From Aulostomus chinensis (Eukaryota > Chordata > Actinopteri > Syngnathiformes > Aulostomidae), in the NCBI GenBank assembly GCA_037954235.1, contig JBBMOA010000015.1, positions 5,436,001 through 5,500,000 of the forward strand: DNA of 64,000 nt. The letters run 5' to 3'. Position numbers and translations under genes: made by a program. Below the pieces are notes generated by a model that had not been told where the DNA came from, made no database searches, and saw only the letters and a list, made by a program, of their open reading frames with translations. Numbering within the stretch: position 1 is the stretch's first letter; every line of letters starts with the position of its first letter. Below are positions 52,162-64,000 of this stretch, piece after piece.

Positions 52162-53614
52162 ATATATATTACATGGAATTCAAGCTCATTCAGTCACTCT
52201 GTAATTATGATTTCATTTAACGGTTTTGACAACCCCCACGCAGACAAACCTTCGCACTCCCAGGTTGGAAACCACCGTTGTGCGTCTCTCCATGTCGACC
52301 CACGTGATGATCTTTTAAGCTGGTGTTGTGCCTGCAACATCCGCAGGAGTGCGAGGGTTGCTCATCATCAGAGGCTGTGGACGGACGGCATGAACCGAGC
52401 GATTGGCTGTAACTTGCCCACGAACCAGGGCACCAACTGCACGTGCACTGAGAGACGCATTCGTTCGTTTCTGAATATCCTCAGTCTGTGTGACGCTGAG
52501 CATTTCTAACAGCAGGCGGTGTTTATGGACAGGTTTAATCGCAGGGGATCGTCAGGTCTGCTCCTCAAGTGTATGAGTTTCCGTCTCTATTGACTATTTT
52601 GATTTTTCAATGCAGGAGAAAGCTGTTTGAAATAATCAGTAAGTTTCAGGTAATCACAGATCTGCGAGGACACCTGAAAGTGTAAGCTGAGGTTCTACTT
52701 GTCCTCACAATTTGTTTCCACTAATGTTGGGTATAAATTCATATAAAGCACCGCATAAACCCCCGGGGGCCCATCAAAACACCTACATTAGCGGAACATC
52801 CATGTGGAACGTTTTAGAGAAACTGTGTACTTGAAATCTGCTGCCAACATTTTTTGAAACAGACTTGGAGTAAATGATTGATTTATTTTTAGTCCCTTTT
52901 CATTGTCTTTCATTGCTTTATGTTTTGGTCACTAGCCCTTTACTGCTCAGGCCTTCCTGCTCTTGACCACCAGCTATTGACTGCTGGTGTGTATTACATA
53001 TCACTGGGTTTCAAGCTTTTGCTTTGTCTGTCAAAGGACTTTGTGAACTTCCATGTTAAAAGGTGCTTTATAATCTAGCTTTGCACTGTTTTTTATCTTC
53101 ATTATCGTTACTAAAAGCCTCTATTTTTGACGTGTTACAGGTCATTAGTTGGAGTTGTTACTGCTGTGGAGATCTTGAGAAATAAAGTAGCTGGCATCTT
53201 ACAACGTCAGCATTTTTAGACTTGGTTGGCCAAGTAAACGCAGGTTAGAACAAGGTCACGACTGTAGCCATTGGACCGTCTCTTGATTTGAAAATGTTTC
53301 TCCAAAAGACCATAAAATACAACCCAGATGGTGAAGCCAAAACCTGCGGGGGAATCAAATGATCACTTAGTAAAGACATTTTATTTTGACAGAAGGGAGG
53401 TCAGAGTGTGGGGGGTACGAGGACGAAGGGGAGGGACAGAGTAAGTTGGACTGAAAGTAAAGGTGGAGGCCGGATAAAAAGAGTGAGATAGAGAGGCGGT
53501 AGAGGGGAGGTGATGGGGGGTTGGGGGGGTGGGCAAATCTCTTAGGAAACAAAGAGGCACTTATACAACCAGCAGCAACAGCTGAAAACATCTTTAAGCC
53601 TTGCTTGGCACAGG

Positions 53615-53618
<4 letters not shown>

Positions 53619-53691
<73 letters not shown>
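53619..53691 (+). repeat. (GT)n microsatellite
   Basis: 73-bp pure GT array. Confidence 0.95.
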
Positions 53692-53692
<1 letters not shown>

Positions 53693-56600
53693 CAGTCTGT
53701 AAGAACTCGGAACCCTAAAATATTCATCAACCGCCACTCTTAGCGGTCCCAAAATATATTTAGTATTTTCTTCAGGAGCAGCAACTTTCTCTCTAAATTT
53801 GGTCAACATTTTAGCTCGATGGCGGCGCCAGAGGGGAGCAGTTGATGTGCCTCGTGTATGAATGTCCTCTATCCACTGCAGAGAATAAATGTGCTTCACT
53901 GCACATGGTCAAGTGGATGGCATACACTTTAAATTTGGAAACTTAGGCCTGATGATCCAACAAAAAGCACCAGTAAAGCAGGATTCCTGCCCCACTCTCT
54001 TCTAACAGCTGTGTACCCACTGATAATCTGGTCTGACGTGGTAACTGCTCATGTTTGGGTAGAGGGACTCCCAGGTCCACGCCGGTGTGTGTATCAGCAC
54101 ACTTCTGGACCAAGATCAGTTTATTTCGCAGGAGGAAAACGACAGTATTTTGCAGAGTGCTGCTGCCTGTAGTTGTATCCATTGAAATGGGTTTGTTAAT
54201 TACCCCAAATTATATTACAGCTGCTTCTTTCACAGTTTAAGTCCGTAGGACAACTTTTTGGGCCACAGTGTATTACGTGACAGGGCGCACACTTTGACCA
54301 TGATGTAAAATTAGCAGCACACTTTCCAGGTCTTGTTCATTGGTCTGAGCTAAATCCCCACTGGTTTTGGTCACTCTTGCAAACTTCCTGTGGCAACCGT
54401 CGTGGATAATTGAGTTTTACACAATCTTAAATATCCCTCGCATGTCTTGATGGATTTTGTGCACCGTGACATTTTACTGTTTCCACCGGCGAGCAAGAAG
54501 GAGTTGGGTGAATGATGATGTGAGGATGAGCATGCAGAATTCAGCGGATACCCTTGGCAGCTGGGAGCAACTGACCATGAGGCTCAGCACTCATAGCTTA
54601 AACCAGGTTTAAAGTGCACAAGAAATCTGAAATGAAAACTACATAAAAACACAGAACCCGGACATTTGATTGGTTCGTTACTGGCAGTCAAGAGCTGCTG
54701 TTTGATTGATGCTGATTCTACAGATGAACCAGAAGTTGCACCAGGTTTTCTCTTCAATGAAAAGAAGTGTGCATCGTAACAACGCCACCTAAAAGCTGCT
54801 GGGACAATCATCAAATACTGTGTCATTATCAGCAGTGGATTTTCATTCCATCTGAGATCTCTATGTTCCTCCTCTATCCATCTCCCCATCCTCCCTCACA
54901 TCCCTTCCTTTCCTCCTCTCCAATCAACTTCACCCATTTTCACTCCCTTCCTCTCCTACCATCCTCTCCCCCCTTATCTCTCACCCTTCCTCCAATGCCA
55001 GCTGTTGTTTTGAAGGCTGTGAGTGGAAGGTCTGCAGGTCAGGACCTCCACAGTCCTTCGCCTGGACAAACGGAGCCATTGTAAACGGAGGAGAGAGTGC
55101 AGGGGCCAAGTGTTTATTATTATATGCGTCTAATTTTCACTCTTTGTGCTTTATTTGAGTATTTGGAACTACAGGGGAACCCAGAGGACTGTGAGCGGAG
55201 CTGCAAAAATGCAGTATGGTGTGTAGCTTAAACTTGGATCGGCACTGCAATAATTAATTGTGAATCATATTCACATTAACAATATCAATAAACCCCTAAT
55301 TCTATAGCTTCTTCACTGGTACATAAAGTAAATCCTGGAAAAAGCTAAAGAGCTTCCTTGAATCAATGTGAGCTTTGTCCTCAGCATCAGTGAGAGGAAG
55401 GTGAATCTCTCTCTGAACCTTGACCTTTGAACTTAGAGGCCACATGTCCCTGGAAGCCATTTTTGAGGCTCAGAACTACGCTGGGCAGCTGGGAGACTTC
55501 AATCTCAGACAGTGAAAGTGCATTATTGTTGTAAAAGTGTTCCTTGGAGGTCTAAACAGCACAGTGATGCATTTTTGTTTGACACGGTCCTGAGTTTCCA
55601 CCCATCTGGCCTTTACGTCACGGGGGGTCGCATTTCTCCCAACTTGCAACCGATCATTGATGGAGGGACGTTTCATCGGCCCGTCGTTGAGCAGAAACAG
55701 ACAGGTCCTGATAAAACAAGGGATCGCATAAAGGTTTAATGTTGTAATGTCTGTTTTCAAGACTGTCAGGGTCTTGACACCAGGCCAGAGTTTAAGTCGA
55801 TGGATCCGATAATCATAAGCAGCAGTCAAACCTCAGACGCATCCGGCTGGTTCCCATGGTCCCATGGCTCAAATGCTTTTTCACCCATGAATCTCTTAGA
55901 GAAACATGAATACTGAATTAATTGTTGATCTACCAACATTTTCAGCCGGTTACTTCAAAGAATGTAAAATATCAGTTTAACATACTTTATTTGTTACTAT
56001 ATATTACTCTTGGTGTTATTTAATGTTTTTCTTGATCAGTCAAAAGTTTGGAAAATTTTTAAAAAAAAAAGAAAAAAAAAAAGACAACACCTCTTTGATT
56101 TAAAAAGTTAAACGATACATTCAATCGTGATTTCCTAACACCCAAACTGTGTAAGTTCCCACGGAATGAAATCATACAGAAAATACAATAAAACCTCACA
56201 ATTTGCGGTGGGCAAGTTCATCGGGGGAACCTACCTTTAAAATTTGGGTCCTGTATTGTTTAGCCTGCATATCAGTGACAAAGTTGGCTTGCTGGCTGTC
56301 AAATACGCTGCTGATACCTGGATGCTTGAAACAGAACAGCACAAGAACGGCCGAAGCACCGCAGTGACTTCATTTCATGTGCTTCCTCTCTAAACCCCTT
56401 TGTGACCCCGTTTTGCAGAATAAAGTCTGATCGCTGGTCAGGTCCTTCCCGTCAGTCAGGCTGAAGGTAGCAGAACTTGAGGTTTAACCCTGGTAGAAGT
56501 CACATGTCTTTATAAGGTGAAGCCCGTCCAAAAAGACGCCTGCATTTTTAAGAAAAATGCGTGCTACATTTACACCTTTTACATTTTAGTCCATAAGGGA

Positions 56601-58460
56601 GTAAAAAGACAGTGAAATGTCACTGTAATCTTGTAACTGACCATCTTGTGTTTGTACTCTAAACGGGCATTTTTAACAACTAAAGTTGCAATTTCTTCAT
56701 TTTTAACTTAAGTACATACTCATATTTTTCAGTGTTTCTGTTTCAAACTGCAAAAAAACTTCCACCTGGAAACACCCACTAAGAAAAATCCAGAAATATA
56801 TAATGTTTCCGTGTCCAAACAAAACACCGTGTTCATGTGACAAGTAAGCTCTTGTGTGGATGCTGAGTATCATAATGTTCACCTCCACCTCCTACAACCA
56901 AGCCAGTGTTGGTTTCTCTTGACCATGAAACCCATGTATTTTTCTATATTTAACCAAACTTTGTTATGTAAGAGTGGGAACATGGAACCCGGTAAATTCC
57001 ACTAGAGCAGAGGGGCGTTCTTGCGCAGGTAAAACTCGCTTTCTCATTCAAACTTCACTTGGGCTTTTGTTTTGTTTTTTGTTTTTTTGTTTTTAAAAGA
57101 CGCCTGCTTCGACCAGAGATGACGTTGCGCAGCCTAAACAGAAAAACTAATCTAATGCCTGGGTGGTCCAGGCATCACTGGTAGGAAGTGACCAGCAGCT
57201 TATGAAAAACTTCAACTCAAGCAGATAAGTGAATCCACAGGGCTCTAAGTGCACAATGAACAAAAACCAAATCCCTCACAGATCCTCATGATGTTTCGGT
57301 GCTGTGATGTCACTGCACTTCCCTGCCGGTCTTTCAGGCAGGATATGGCCAAGTCAAGCAGCAAAGCCACGTCGCTGTGCCCAGTCAGTTAAGTCTAAGC
57401 TCCATTCACAAACTCTCAGCCTCACAAAAAAACAAAACAAAAAAGGTGCGATCTTCACTTCTCCTTTGCAGAAAACTTCCTTCTTCTCTCTTTGCATCTG
57501 TGTAACATCAGATTAAAGGCACGTCAGTGCGCTCGCGTCTGCACCGTCGGCGTTGTGTATTTAGAACGGCTGGTTTCATCTTTTGCTGTCGTTGCGTTCT
57601 CCTGGCTTCCAAGCTAACGATGACCCTGATGGCGAGGAGCAGTAGAGTGATTCAGGATGCAGTCTCTGGGGTTGCCCTGGTAACCAGAGGAGTTTACAAC
57701 CGGGGGGGGGATTGAAACAAAAATGCATAAAGTTACCACAGTGTCTTTACAGCACATTTTTGGCACGGCTTCCGCGATGCCACCGCATCATGTGCTGCCT
57801 TCATCATTCAAAATTCACTGTTTCAACAATGTCACGCCATGGGTGTTGGCCGCTGCTGTTAAAACACAACCAAAGTCCACATCAAGGGCCAGGTCGGCGG
57901 TTGGGTCCAACAAACGCTGTTTTCTTTTTCCATACATTTATAACATCGTGTTTTACAGCATCACCCTCAACAGTAATTAGCTCCGATTTTACAGCAAATA
58001 TCTGCACACGCACGGAGCAGCTGCCTCCGACGTCATAGAGCAGATGAACCACTTCTAGAATCCTAAATAGAAAAATACACAACGCCAGAGACTGAAATTA
58101 AATGAAATCTACACCGTCCTTCCCTCTAAAACACAAACACACATAAATACATGTATGTAAACTCATACAAAGCCAACTGCACTGCTGCCAGAACACAAGT
58201 GCACCGAGGAGGGACACGCTTTGCAAAATTCCAACCTCTAAAAATGTCAGAAAATCAAGAAAAAGAAAAAAAATAAGAGCGTGACCACAACCTGCTCTTA
58301 CTTTGAAATCCTTTACGGTAAACAACTGTATGACTGGGATATGACATAACATCATAATTACATTTCATGAAATAAAAATAATAAAGTTTGACTTGTTCTC
58401 AGACTTTTCATACTTGAATACACTCAAAAATTGAATTTCCATATGCAAGTTAAGAAACAG

Positions 58461-58483
58461 CACACACACACACACACACACAC
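58461..58483 (+). repeat. (CA)n microsatellite
   Basis: 23-bp CA array. Confidence 0.85.
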
Positions 58484-58915
58484 GAGTTATCTGGACGAAT
58501 TATCTGTTTTTCATCGTCATATTTTCGTTTCATTTCAATGATAAGTTTATCAGGCAACACAAACACTCGCACACAAGTTGCCAAGAGGCTGTCAGTTTTT
58601 CCATGAAACAGTAGACGTGGTGGCTCATGCTGAAACACGAGGCTGACATCCTGCTGTGAATAATGTGCTAATTAGATTTGGCCAGTGGTGGTTGCCGTAA
58701 TCAAATCTATCCGGTGCTGAGGCTGAAACTTGATCTTGAATCCAAAATATGCTCTTGGACGTTTCTCCAATCTGTTTCCTCTCAACTATTGGCACGCTGC
58801 ACGATCTGTCCACCCCGAGTGAGTGTGTGTGGAGGTGTGTACGTTTCTTGGTCTTTCTTTCTCTGTTATGCAACTTTGTCTTTTTCTCTGTTCTATTCGA
58901 CTAAGTTTTAAGGAA

Positions 58916-58917
<2 letters not shown>

Positions 58918-58986
<69 letters not shown>
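58918..58986 (+). repeat. (CA)n microsatellite
   Basis: 69-bp CA array followed by a short AT run. Confidence 0.95.
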
Positions 58987-58993
<7 letters not shown>

Positions 58994-59352
58994 TTGTAAT
59001 AAATAAAAAGTAATATTGTAAATCACCTCATTCAAATCTACCACGGGACCCCTCGTTTTGTCACAACTCCCAAGTTCTACATCCACCGGAGCACGGAGAC
59101 CTCAAAGAAAACTGATGGTGTTTTATAACGTCTGATGATGAACTTGCAACACGGATTAGGATTATTTTCATGGAGGCTACATTGAAGTCTTTGGTTCAGC
59201 AGCATCGCGTGATGGACGGATGGATGATGGCTGCTGTTACTCAACTATGAGAAGGTCTGCATCAGGGCAGCAGGTCGCGGTGGTGGATGGTGCCAAGAAA
59301 AACCAGACTTTGTAAAAGGAGACACAGTCCCATGAACCATCAAGGGTTTTTT

Positions 59353-59370
59353 GGGGGGGGGGGGGGGGGG
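59353..59370 (+). repeat. Poly(G) run
   Basis: 18 consecutive G; such runs are often length-uncertain in assemblies. Confidence 0.85.
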
Positions 59371-60556
59371 CCCTAAAACAAACTGGACCTTAAAAGATTT
59401 GTGTTCAAGACTGAATGTCTATAAGCTCATGTCAATGAATAATGAAAAAATACACTTATCTAAACTACAAATTTCCCCACGACCCAGAATGCAACATTGT
59501 TGAAAGATCCTCATTGACTTTCTATCAGAATTGTTTCTGCACGCTATTTCAACAAACACTGCGCCGCCGCCACCACCATCAGCCTGTGCATGTCGTGGTC
59601 ATGTCCGTGGTTTATCTAAGACATCAGGCTGGCCAGAGGAGAAAGCACTGTACGGTTGAGCAGGAAAAAAAAGAAAAAGTTTTTGGTCGAAACAGAGAAA
59701 GCGTCACAAACTTTGTAGACCACCAACGGAAGAGAAGAGAGCCGAGTGGACTGCTGAGCTCTGTTACACTGTGCTGTGGATCCACCTGTTCCTTCAGCTC
59801 AGAGCCGCTTCCTGTTCCGGATGTGGGAACTTGAGAGTACAGATGACTCTGCAAGGAAAACAAGACTTTTTTTTTTTTTTTTCATAATCATACGAGTTGG
59901 TTTTATCATCCTCCAGATGGGTTTTGGTGGTGTAGTTGAGCTAAAAAAAAAGGGGCTGTTTTTTTTTTAACCTCTTGATGTGCCTCAAATAAGAGCAGCT
60001 CACTTTTCTCATGTTTTTGTTGGCTCCTAATTCTACTGTTAAATGTGGTTTGGGGCTTTATTCTCTCTTTCCTCTGTCGTTGCGCAACGGTAAACAGTGT
60101 GGTCTGTCGATATTACAGTTCCTGTAATTGACCTCATTCAATCTTCTAACAGCAGAAAACAAACGCGCACAAACAGTCGTTGAGTAAACACATGATTGAA
60201 GCGAGCTCTCTGTGACCAGAGTCTCTGCTGCGTGCAGGGCTTCGGGAGAGATAACGCTGAACAGATCCAAAACATCTGTCATGCAGTTTATGGAATGATC
60301 TCTTCCTAATAATCTGAGTAAAATGCAGCACTTCTGTGTAGCTTCAACTTTTAGCATTTACTCGGTTTCATAGATTTTATTTTCATAGTTTGAACCATAA
60401 TTCCTCTCGGTTACAATCTGTCAAGTTAATTGCAGAGATTTGCGAAGACATCAGCTCTTTTTTTCTGCAAGGAAGTGGGACAAGCCAAAAAGCATGAATA
60501 GACAGATGAGCAGACATCCTGAACTTTGGCAAACCTCAGGTTCATTAAATGAGGAT

Positions 60557-60600
60557 GAAAATCAGAAATCAGAAATCAGAAATCCTTTATTAATCCCTTA
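60557..60600 (-). mobile_element. 3' end of a non-LTR retrotransposon with heptamer tail
   Basis: The minus strand reads AAGGGATTAATAAAGGATTT followed by CTGATTT repeats. This matches the GGGATTAATAAAGTATTCTGATT type of 3' end common in teleost LINEs/SINEs. The body beyond about 60600 is not recognisable. Confidence 0.5.
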
Positions 60601-63600
60601 AACTGAAACTTCACTTCAGTTTAGTGTCAAACTGGACGTGAATCACCGTCTGCGTCGTAGTTCCTCACCTCTGCACGCTAACATGCTAACCTTTTCACGA
60701 AGCTGAACACGTGCGTTTCAGCTGGGTTCAACCCAGGCACACGAACGGGTGCTCCCTTCAGCTTGTGTGGTGCCAGAATCATTTTGATGTGAAGTGATGA
60801 CCCCTTGTTTTGACCTTTGCGAACAGCGGAAGTGTAGGCAGGACTTCTGTGTCATAAATGTCAGTCGTGATGTTGTCATGTCGAGTCTGGCGGGTAGATT
60901 TAGTCTTTTAGTCAGTCTTCATGGGTAAGACAGTATTTAAGACCGATAATGTCTCCTCCAGCTGACAGGTGTTTATCTGCGAGTGCTCTGATTTTTCTGA
61001 GGGAAGTGTCTGGATTGTTTCTAGCGTTGCTTGGAATGAAGGTGTATTTTGTGTTTGTAGCTGACCGATGAGTGCATCATCTCACCAGGGTGATAGTGTA
61101 ACAGCCATGTGTGAAGGTTGTTGAGGCCCCCCTGTAATTTTACTGCCTCAGCTCATATCAGACGTTGGGTGGAGTGAACATGCAACAGTCAGGACGGTTT
61201 GTTGAAGACTCTGGAGTCTCTGAAGTAAATTTCATTGCCCAAAGTTTACACACTAGTCAGTACATTTGGAATTTCATATTAGAGAGAGGAAAAGCCGTAT
61301 AGAGAATGGATGGATGGATGGATGGATGGATATTAGAGAGAAATTTAAAGAAAAAAATCCAATTTTTTCTGCTGCTTTTTGCCTTTTTCAAAAGTGAATA
61401 AAGGTGATTAAAAAAGCAGATGGAAAGACCCAACTGAAATGAGCTCTGGCCAAGCAAACCTGTGACTCATGTGACTGACCAGCTGTTTCTGACAGCAGCA
61501 TTTGAACAGATATTCCCAAACTTTGCCCTCATCTTTGCACAAAACCTGTCCAATATTAGCTGCTACCAAAGAACAATTACAACAAGTCCATCCAAAGGTA
61601 ATTCCTCACAAGTGCGCTTCATTCCGCTTTGCTCCCAACCAATTGATGTAAACACAACTAACGTGTTTGTCTGGTTTTGCAACATATCCACAGGTTACTT
61701 AAAATTCAGTTGTCAACTAAATGAAAACATAATTAGCGATACAAAGCCTGTTTGCGTGCGGTTGTCCTGTGCAGTAAGGCAGAATTATCAGCAGATGTTC
61801 TGCATAAACAACCACCTGTTGAATCGCATGCTACCTCCTTTTAATTTAAACGTTATGAGGTTGTGTCATCATGTTCTTGGATATCAGGTAATTCAATCGC
61901 TGATAGAAAACACTAGAAACCTGTGTAAGACCATACACCCACGTGCATGAACCAAGTATAATATTGGTCAAGGCCTTTAAACTGAGAGGCACATGAAAAG
62001 GCACAGACAGTGGGAGTCATGACGCTGGTGTCGGGAGGTGCGGGTGGTGGTGGGAGGAACAGATTATGCAGAAAACCACTTCCAGAGGAAGTGTGTTTTA
62101 ATGCTGACAAGGTTCCCGTGGAGGCTGTTATGCTAATCTGCCCCCATGTTAAACGCTGCAGAACGTCTGCAGTGGAAGAGGGGAAATGCACCATGAAAAC
62201 CTATAGCTCCGGCCAAGAGAGAGACAGAGGGAGAGGATACAGTGCAGAGGAAGCACACAGGAAGCAAACACGGCATGTTTTTTATCCCTTCAATGCCAAT
62301 GCTGCTGCACAGTTACCCTGCCCTGACCTGTCTCAGGGGGGTGACATCTTGTTTTCAGAGTGGATTGCCGCCCCCGTCCACACGCACAGGGTCCCACTCC
62401 CACACACACACACACACACAAACACACGCATGCACTTCACCACCAGATTTTACAGCTGGATGAAGAGCATCAATGGGAGCAGTGAGCAAGAGGCCAGACA
62501 ATGGACACAGCATCCAGGCCAGCACGCCAACCTAGGATTTCCTGGCTTACACCACAAAAAAAATTAAAAAAAACAAAAATTACAAAACCTTCTGGCTGGA
62601 CAGTAATGAATGAAACTCTTGTATGTACTAGAAAAAAAAGGACATGTTGGGTAATCTCTCAATTCAAACAAGTGGTATATCAGTTTGTGGGTTGAAATGG
62701 GGAGCTGGTGGGCAGATATCAGGCTTTTTGTTACTGGAAAGCCCCCCCCCCCACCACCACCACCACCACCCTCAGTGCCAGACAGCTCAGGCATTCTGAC
62801 ACAACAAAAGCAAACAGAAGCAAAATGAGCGGAGCCTTCAAACGCGAGCCCCACCCCAACATCAAACACTCTGAGTCTGACCCAATGCTTCCTTTCACTG
62901 TGGCATGAGCCGGCATGGAAGCTGTCGGGCCTCGTTAACGGAGAGACGCCCACCGCCAGCCTGTCTGCCGTCCCAACTGTCTGCTTGTCCGCGCAGCTTT
63001 CCGTCTGACATCTCAAAGCTCCGTCTGACTGTCTGTCGCCGGCTTTCTGTTTGGCACGCCACTTCCTGAGGTTGCTGAGGTGTGGGGCGAAGGGTGGGTA
63101 ACGGTCAGCAGCACAACAGTGAGAGCTAATGGGTAAAATGTAGGAGTCAGAGGAAGCGAGGAGGGAGGATGGAGACTCTGCATCCCTTCGAGACACTACA
63201 AATGAATCAAGAGTATTTTAAAAAGTCAAAAACATGTAAACAGAGAAAATGCAGTCAGTGAGGCAACGTTCGGTGCACTGGACTGTGCTGTGGAGTGGGG
63301 AAGTTCCTGTCCCCTCAGTGGGAGAACAGTCGGCATGCAAACATAGAATTGTGACGCTGTATGAACCAAGACTTGTAATTGAGCCCTAGAAGCCTGCAGT
63401 ATCACCAGGATACACCCTGGTAATCCATTCAGTAACCGCTGAAATATTTCACTCTGCCTCAACATGGCAGACGCAACTAATGAGAGCATTCCTCAACAAG
63501 TCGCTCTCTGAATGTCAGCTGGATCTATTCAAGTGTTACTCATTAGCAACATTATCAACCTAGCACAAAAAAACCCTCCTGACTCCCCCCACTGCTCTGC

Positions 63601-64000
63601 TCTCTTCCTCTCATCTTCCTGTAAAGGCACTTGGAGGCCTGTGATCTCCTGAGGAGCAGAGCATCAGGGATCCCCTCATCCTTCCTGCCCTCCCCTCTCG
63701 ATCCCTTCATCCTTTACTTCCACCTCCTCTTTGTAGGACATAAGCCTCTTATCTACAGGTTTCAGGGAATCCCAGTGCCTCACTAAAATGTATTGCTTTT
63801 CACACAAATGGTTCGAGATGAATTTTGCATTTGGAATTTGTGAAATTCAAAATCCTAATAGATCTCTGAGCAAGTATCGTCTCTTTTTCCTTCACGGGTT
63901 TCGTGAACAAAACACCCGTGTCACACAAAAGACGTCCCTCTCTCACATGGTGAAGTCTTTTAGAAAGTTTTGAGTGAAAATGACCCTCAGACGGATCCAT
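60601..64000. other. Intergenic sequence to the window end
   Basis: No coding exon recognised. Contains the truncated SINE at 61288-61329, a short CA array at 62401-62420 and a (CCA)n stretch at 62750-62770. Open frames at 61462-61950, 62010-62567 and 62564-63196 (minus) match nothing I know. Confidence 0.5.
61288..61329 (+). mobile_element. Extremely 5'-truncated SINE (tail only) with perfect target duplication
   Basis: The 42-bp insert GGAAAAGCCGTATAGAGA plus (ATGG)n matches the last bases of the SINE at 33251-33592. It is flanked by an exact 12-bp duplication, ATATTAGAGAGA, at 61276-61287 and 61330-61341. Confidence 0.75.

Larger units (their letters stand above)
49301..60556. other. Intergenic sequence
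   Basis: No coding exon recognised. GT/CA arrays at 50331, 51730, 51966, 52129, 53619, 58461 and 58918; a G18 run at 59353-59370; an A/T-rich stretch at 56050-56090. Confidence 0.5.

Noticed and set aside
62010..63196. Overlapping 185-codon (+) and 210-codon (-) frames
   Set aside because: They include CA, CCA and homopolymer stretches and no recognisable domain. Overlapping opposite-strand frames of this size occur by chance.

Overview
This is nuclear DNA from a ray-finned (teleost) fish, probably a percomorph. It has short vertebrate-type introns, very abundant CA/GT microsatellites, and several tRNA-derived SINE families that are typical of teleosts. No bacterial, phage, plasmid or CRISPR feature is present.

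The window holds one recognisable protein-coding gene, on the + strand: a complete fibroblast growth factor receptor, best assigned to fgfr4. Its coding sequence can be reconstructed from the start codon at 12332 to the stop ending at 25150, in 20 coding exons. Every junction is GT/AG and keeps frame, giving 945 codons plus stop. A noncoding first exon probably lies at about 9.59-10.25 kb. The 3' UTR follows the stop, with candidate polyadenylation signals at 25853 and 26081. The encoded protein runs: signal peptide, an extra immunoglobulin domain (called D0 here), a 17-residue linker exon, classical D1, acid box, D2, D3 of the IIIc type, one membrane helix, juxtamembrane segment, tyrosine kinase and a short tail with the phospholipase-C-gamma docking tyrosine.

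The most notable observation is D0. Mammalian FGFRs have three Ig domains; this one has four. D0 is encoded by two exons with the same phases (1-0, then 0-1), the same internal split point and clearly similar sequence to the two D3 exons (IIIa and IIIc). It therefore looks like a copy of D3 placed at the N-terminus. Other points of note are a tyrosine at the hinge position where human FGFR4 has its cysteine, an 87-bp intron with a weak donor whose retention would give a secreted receptor, and an ectodomain built from exon blocks that could be skipped without breaking frame.

Layout: 1-9.5 kb is intergenic, with an inverted SINE at 1451-1825 flanked by target-site duplications, a second SINE family near 8.1 kb, and microsatellites. 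The range 9.5-26.1 kb is fgfr4. From 26.1 to 64 kb I found no convincing protein-coding exon: this is about 38 kb of intergenic sequence with SINE copies at 33.25, 36.26, 43.78 and 61.29 kb, fragments of other teleost repeats at 40.14, 49.18 and 60.56 kb, and many long dinucleotide arrays. Regulatory elements or long noncoding RNAs in that region cannot be recognised from sequence alone.
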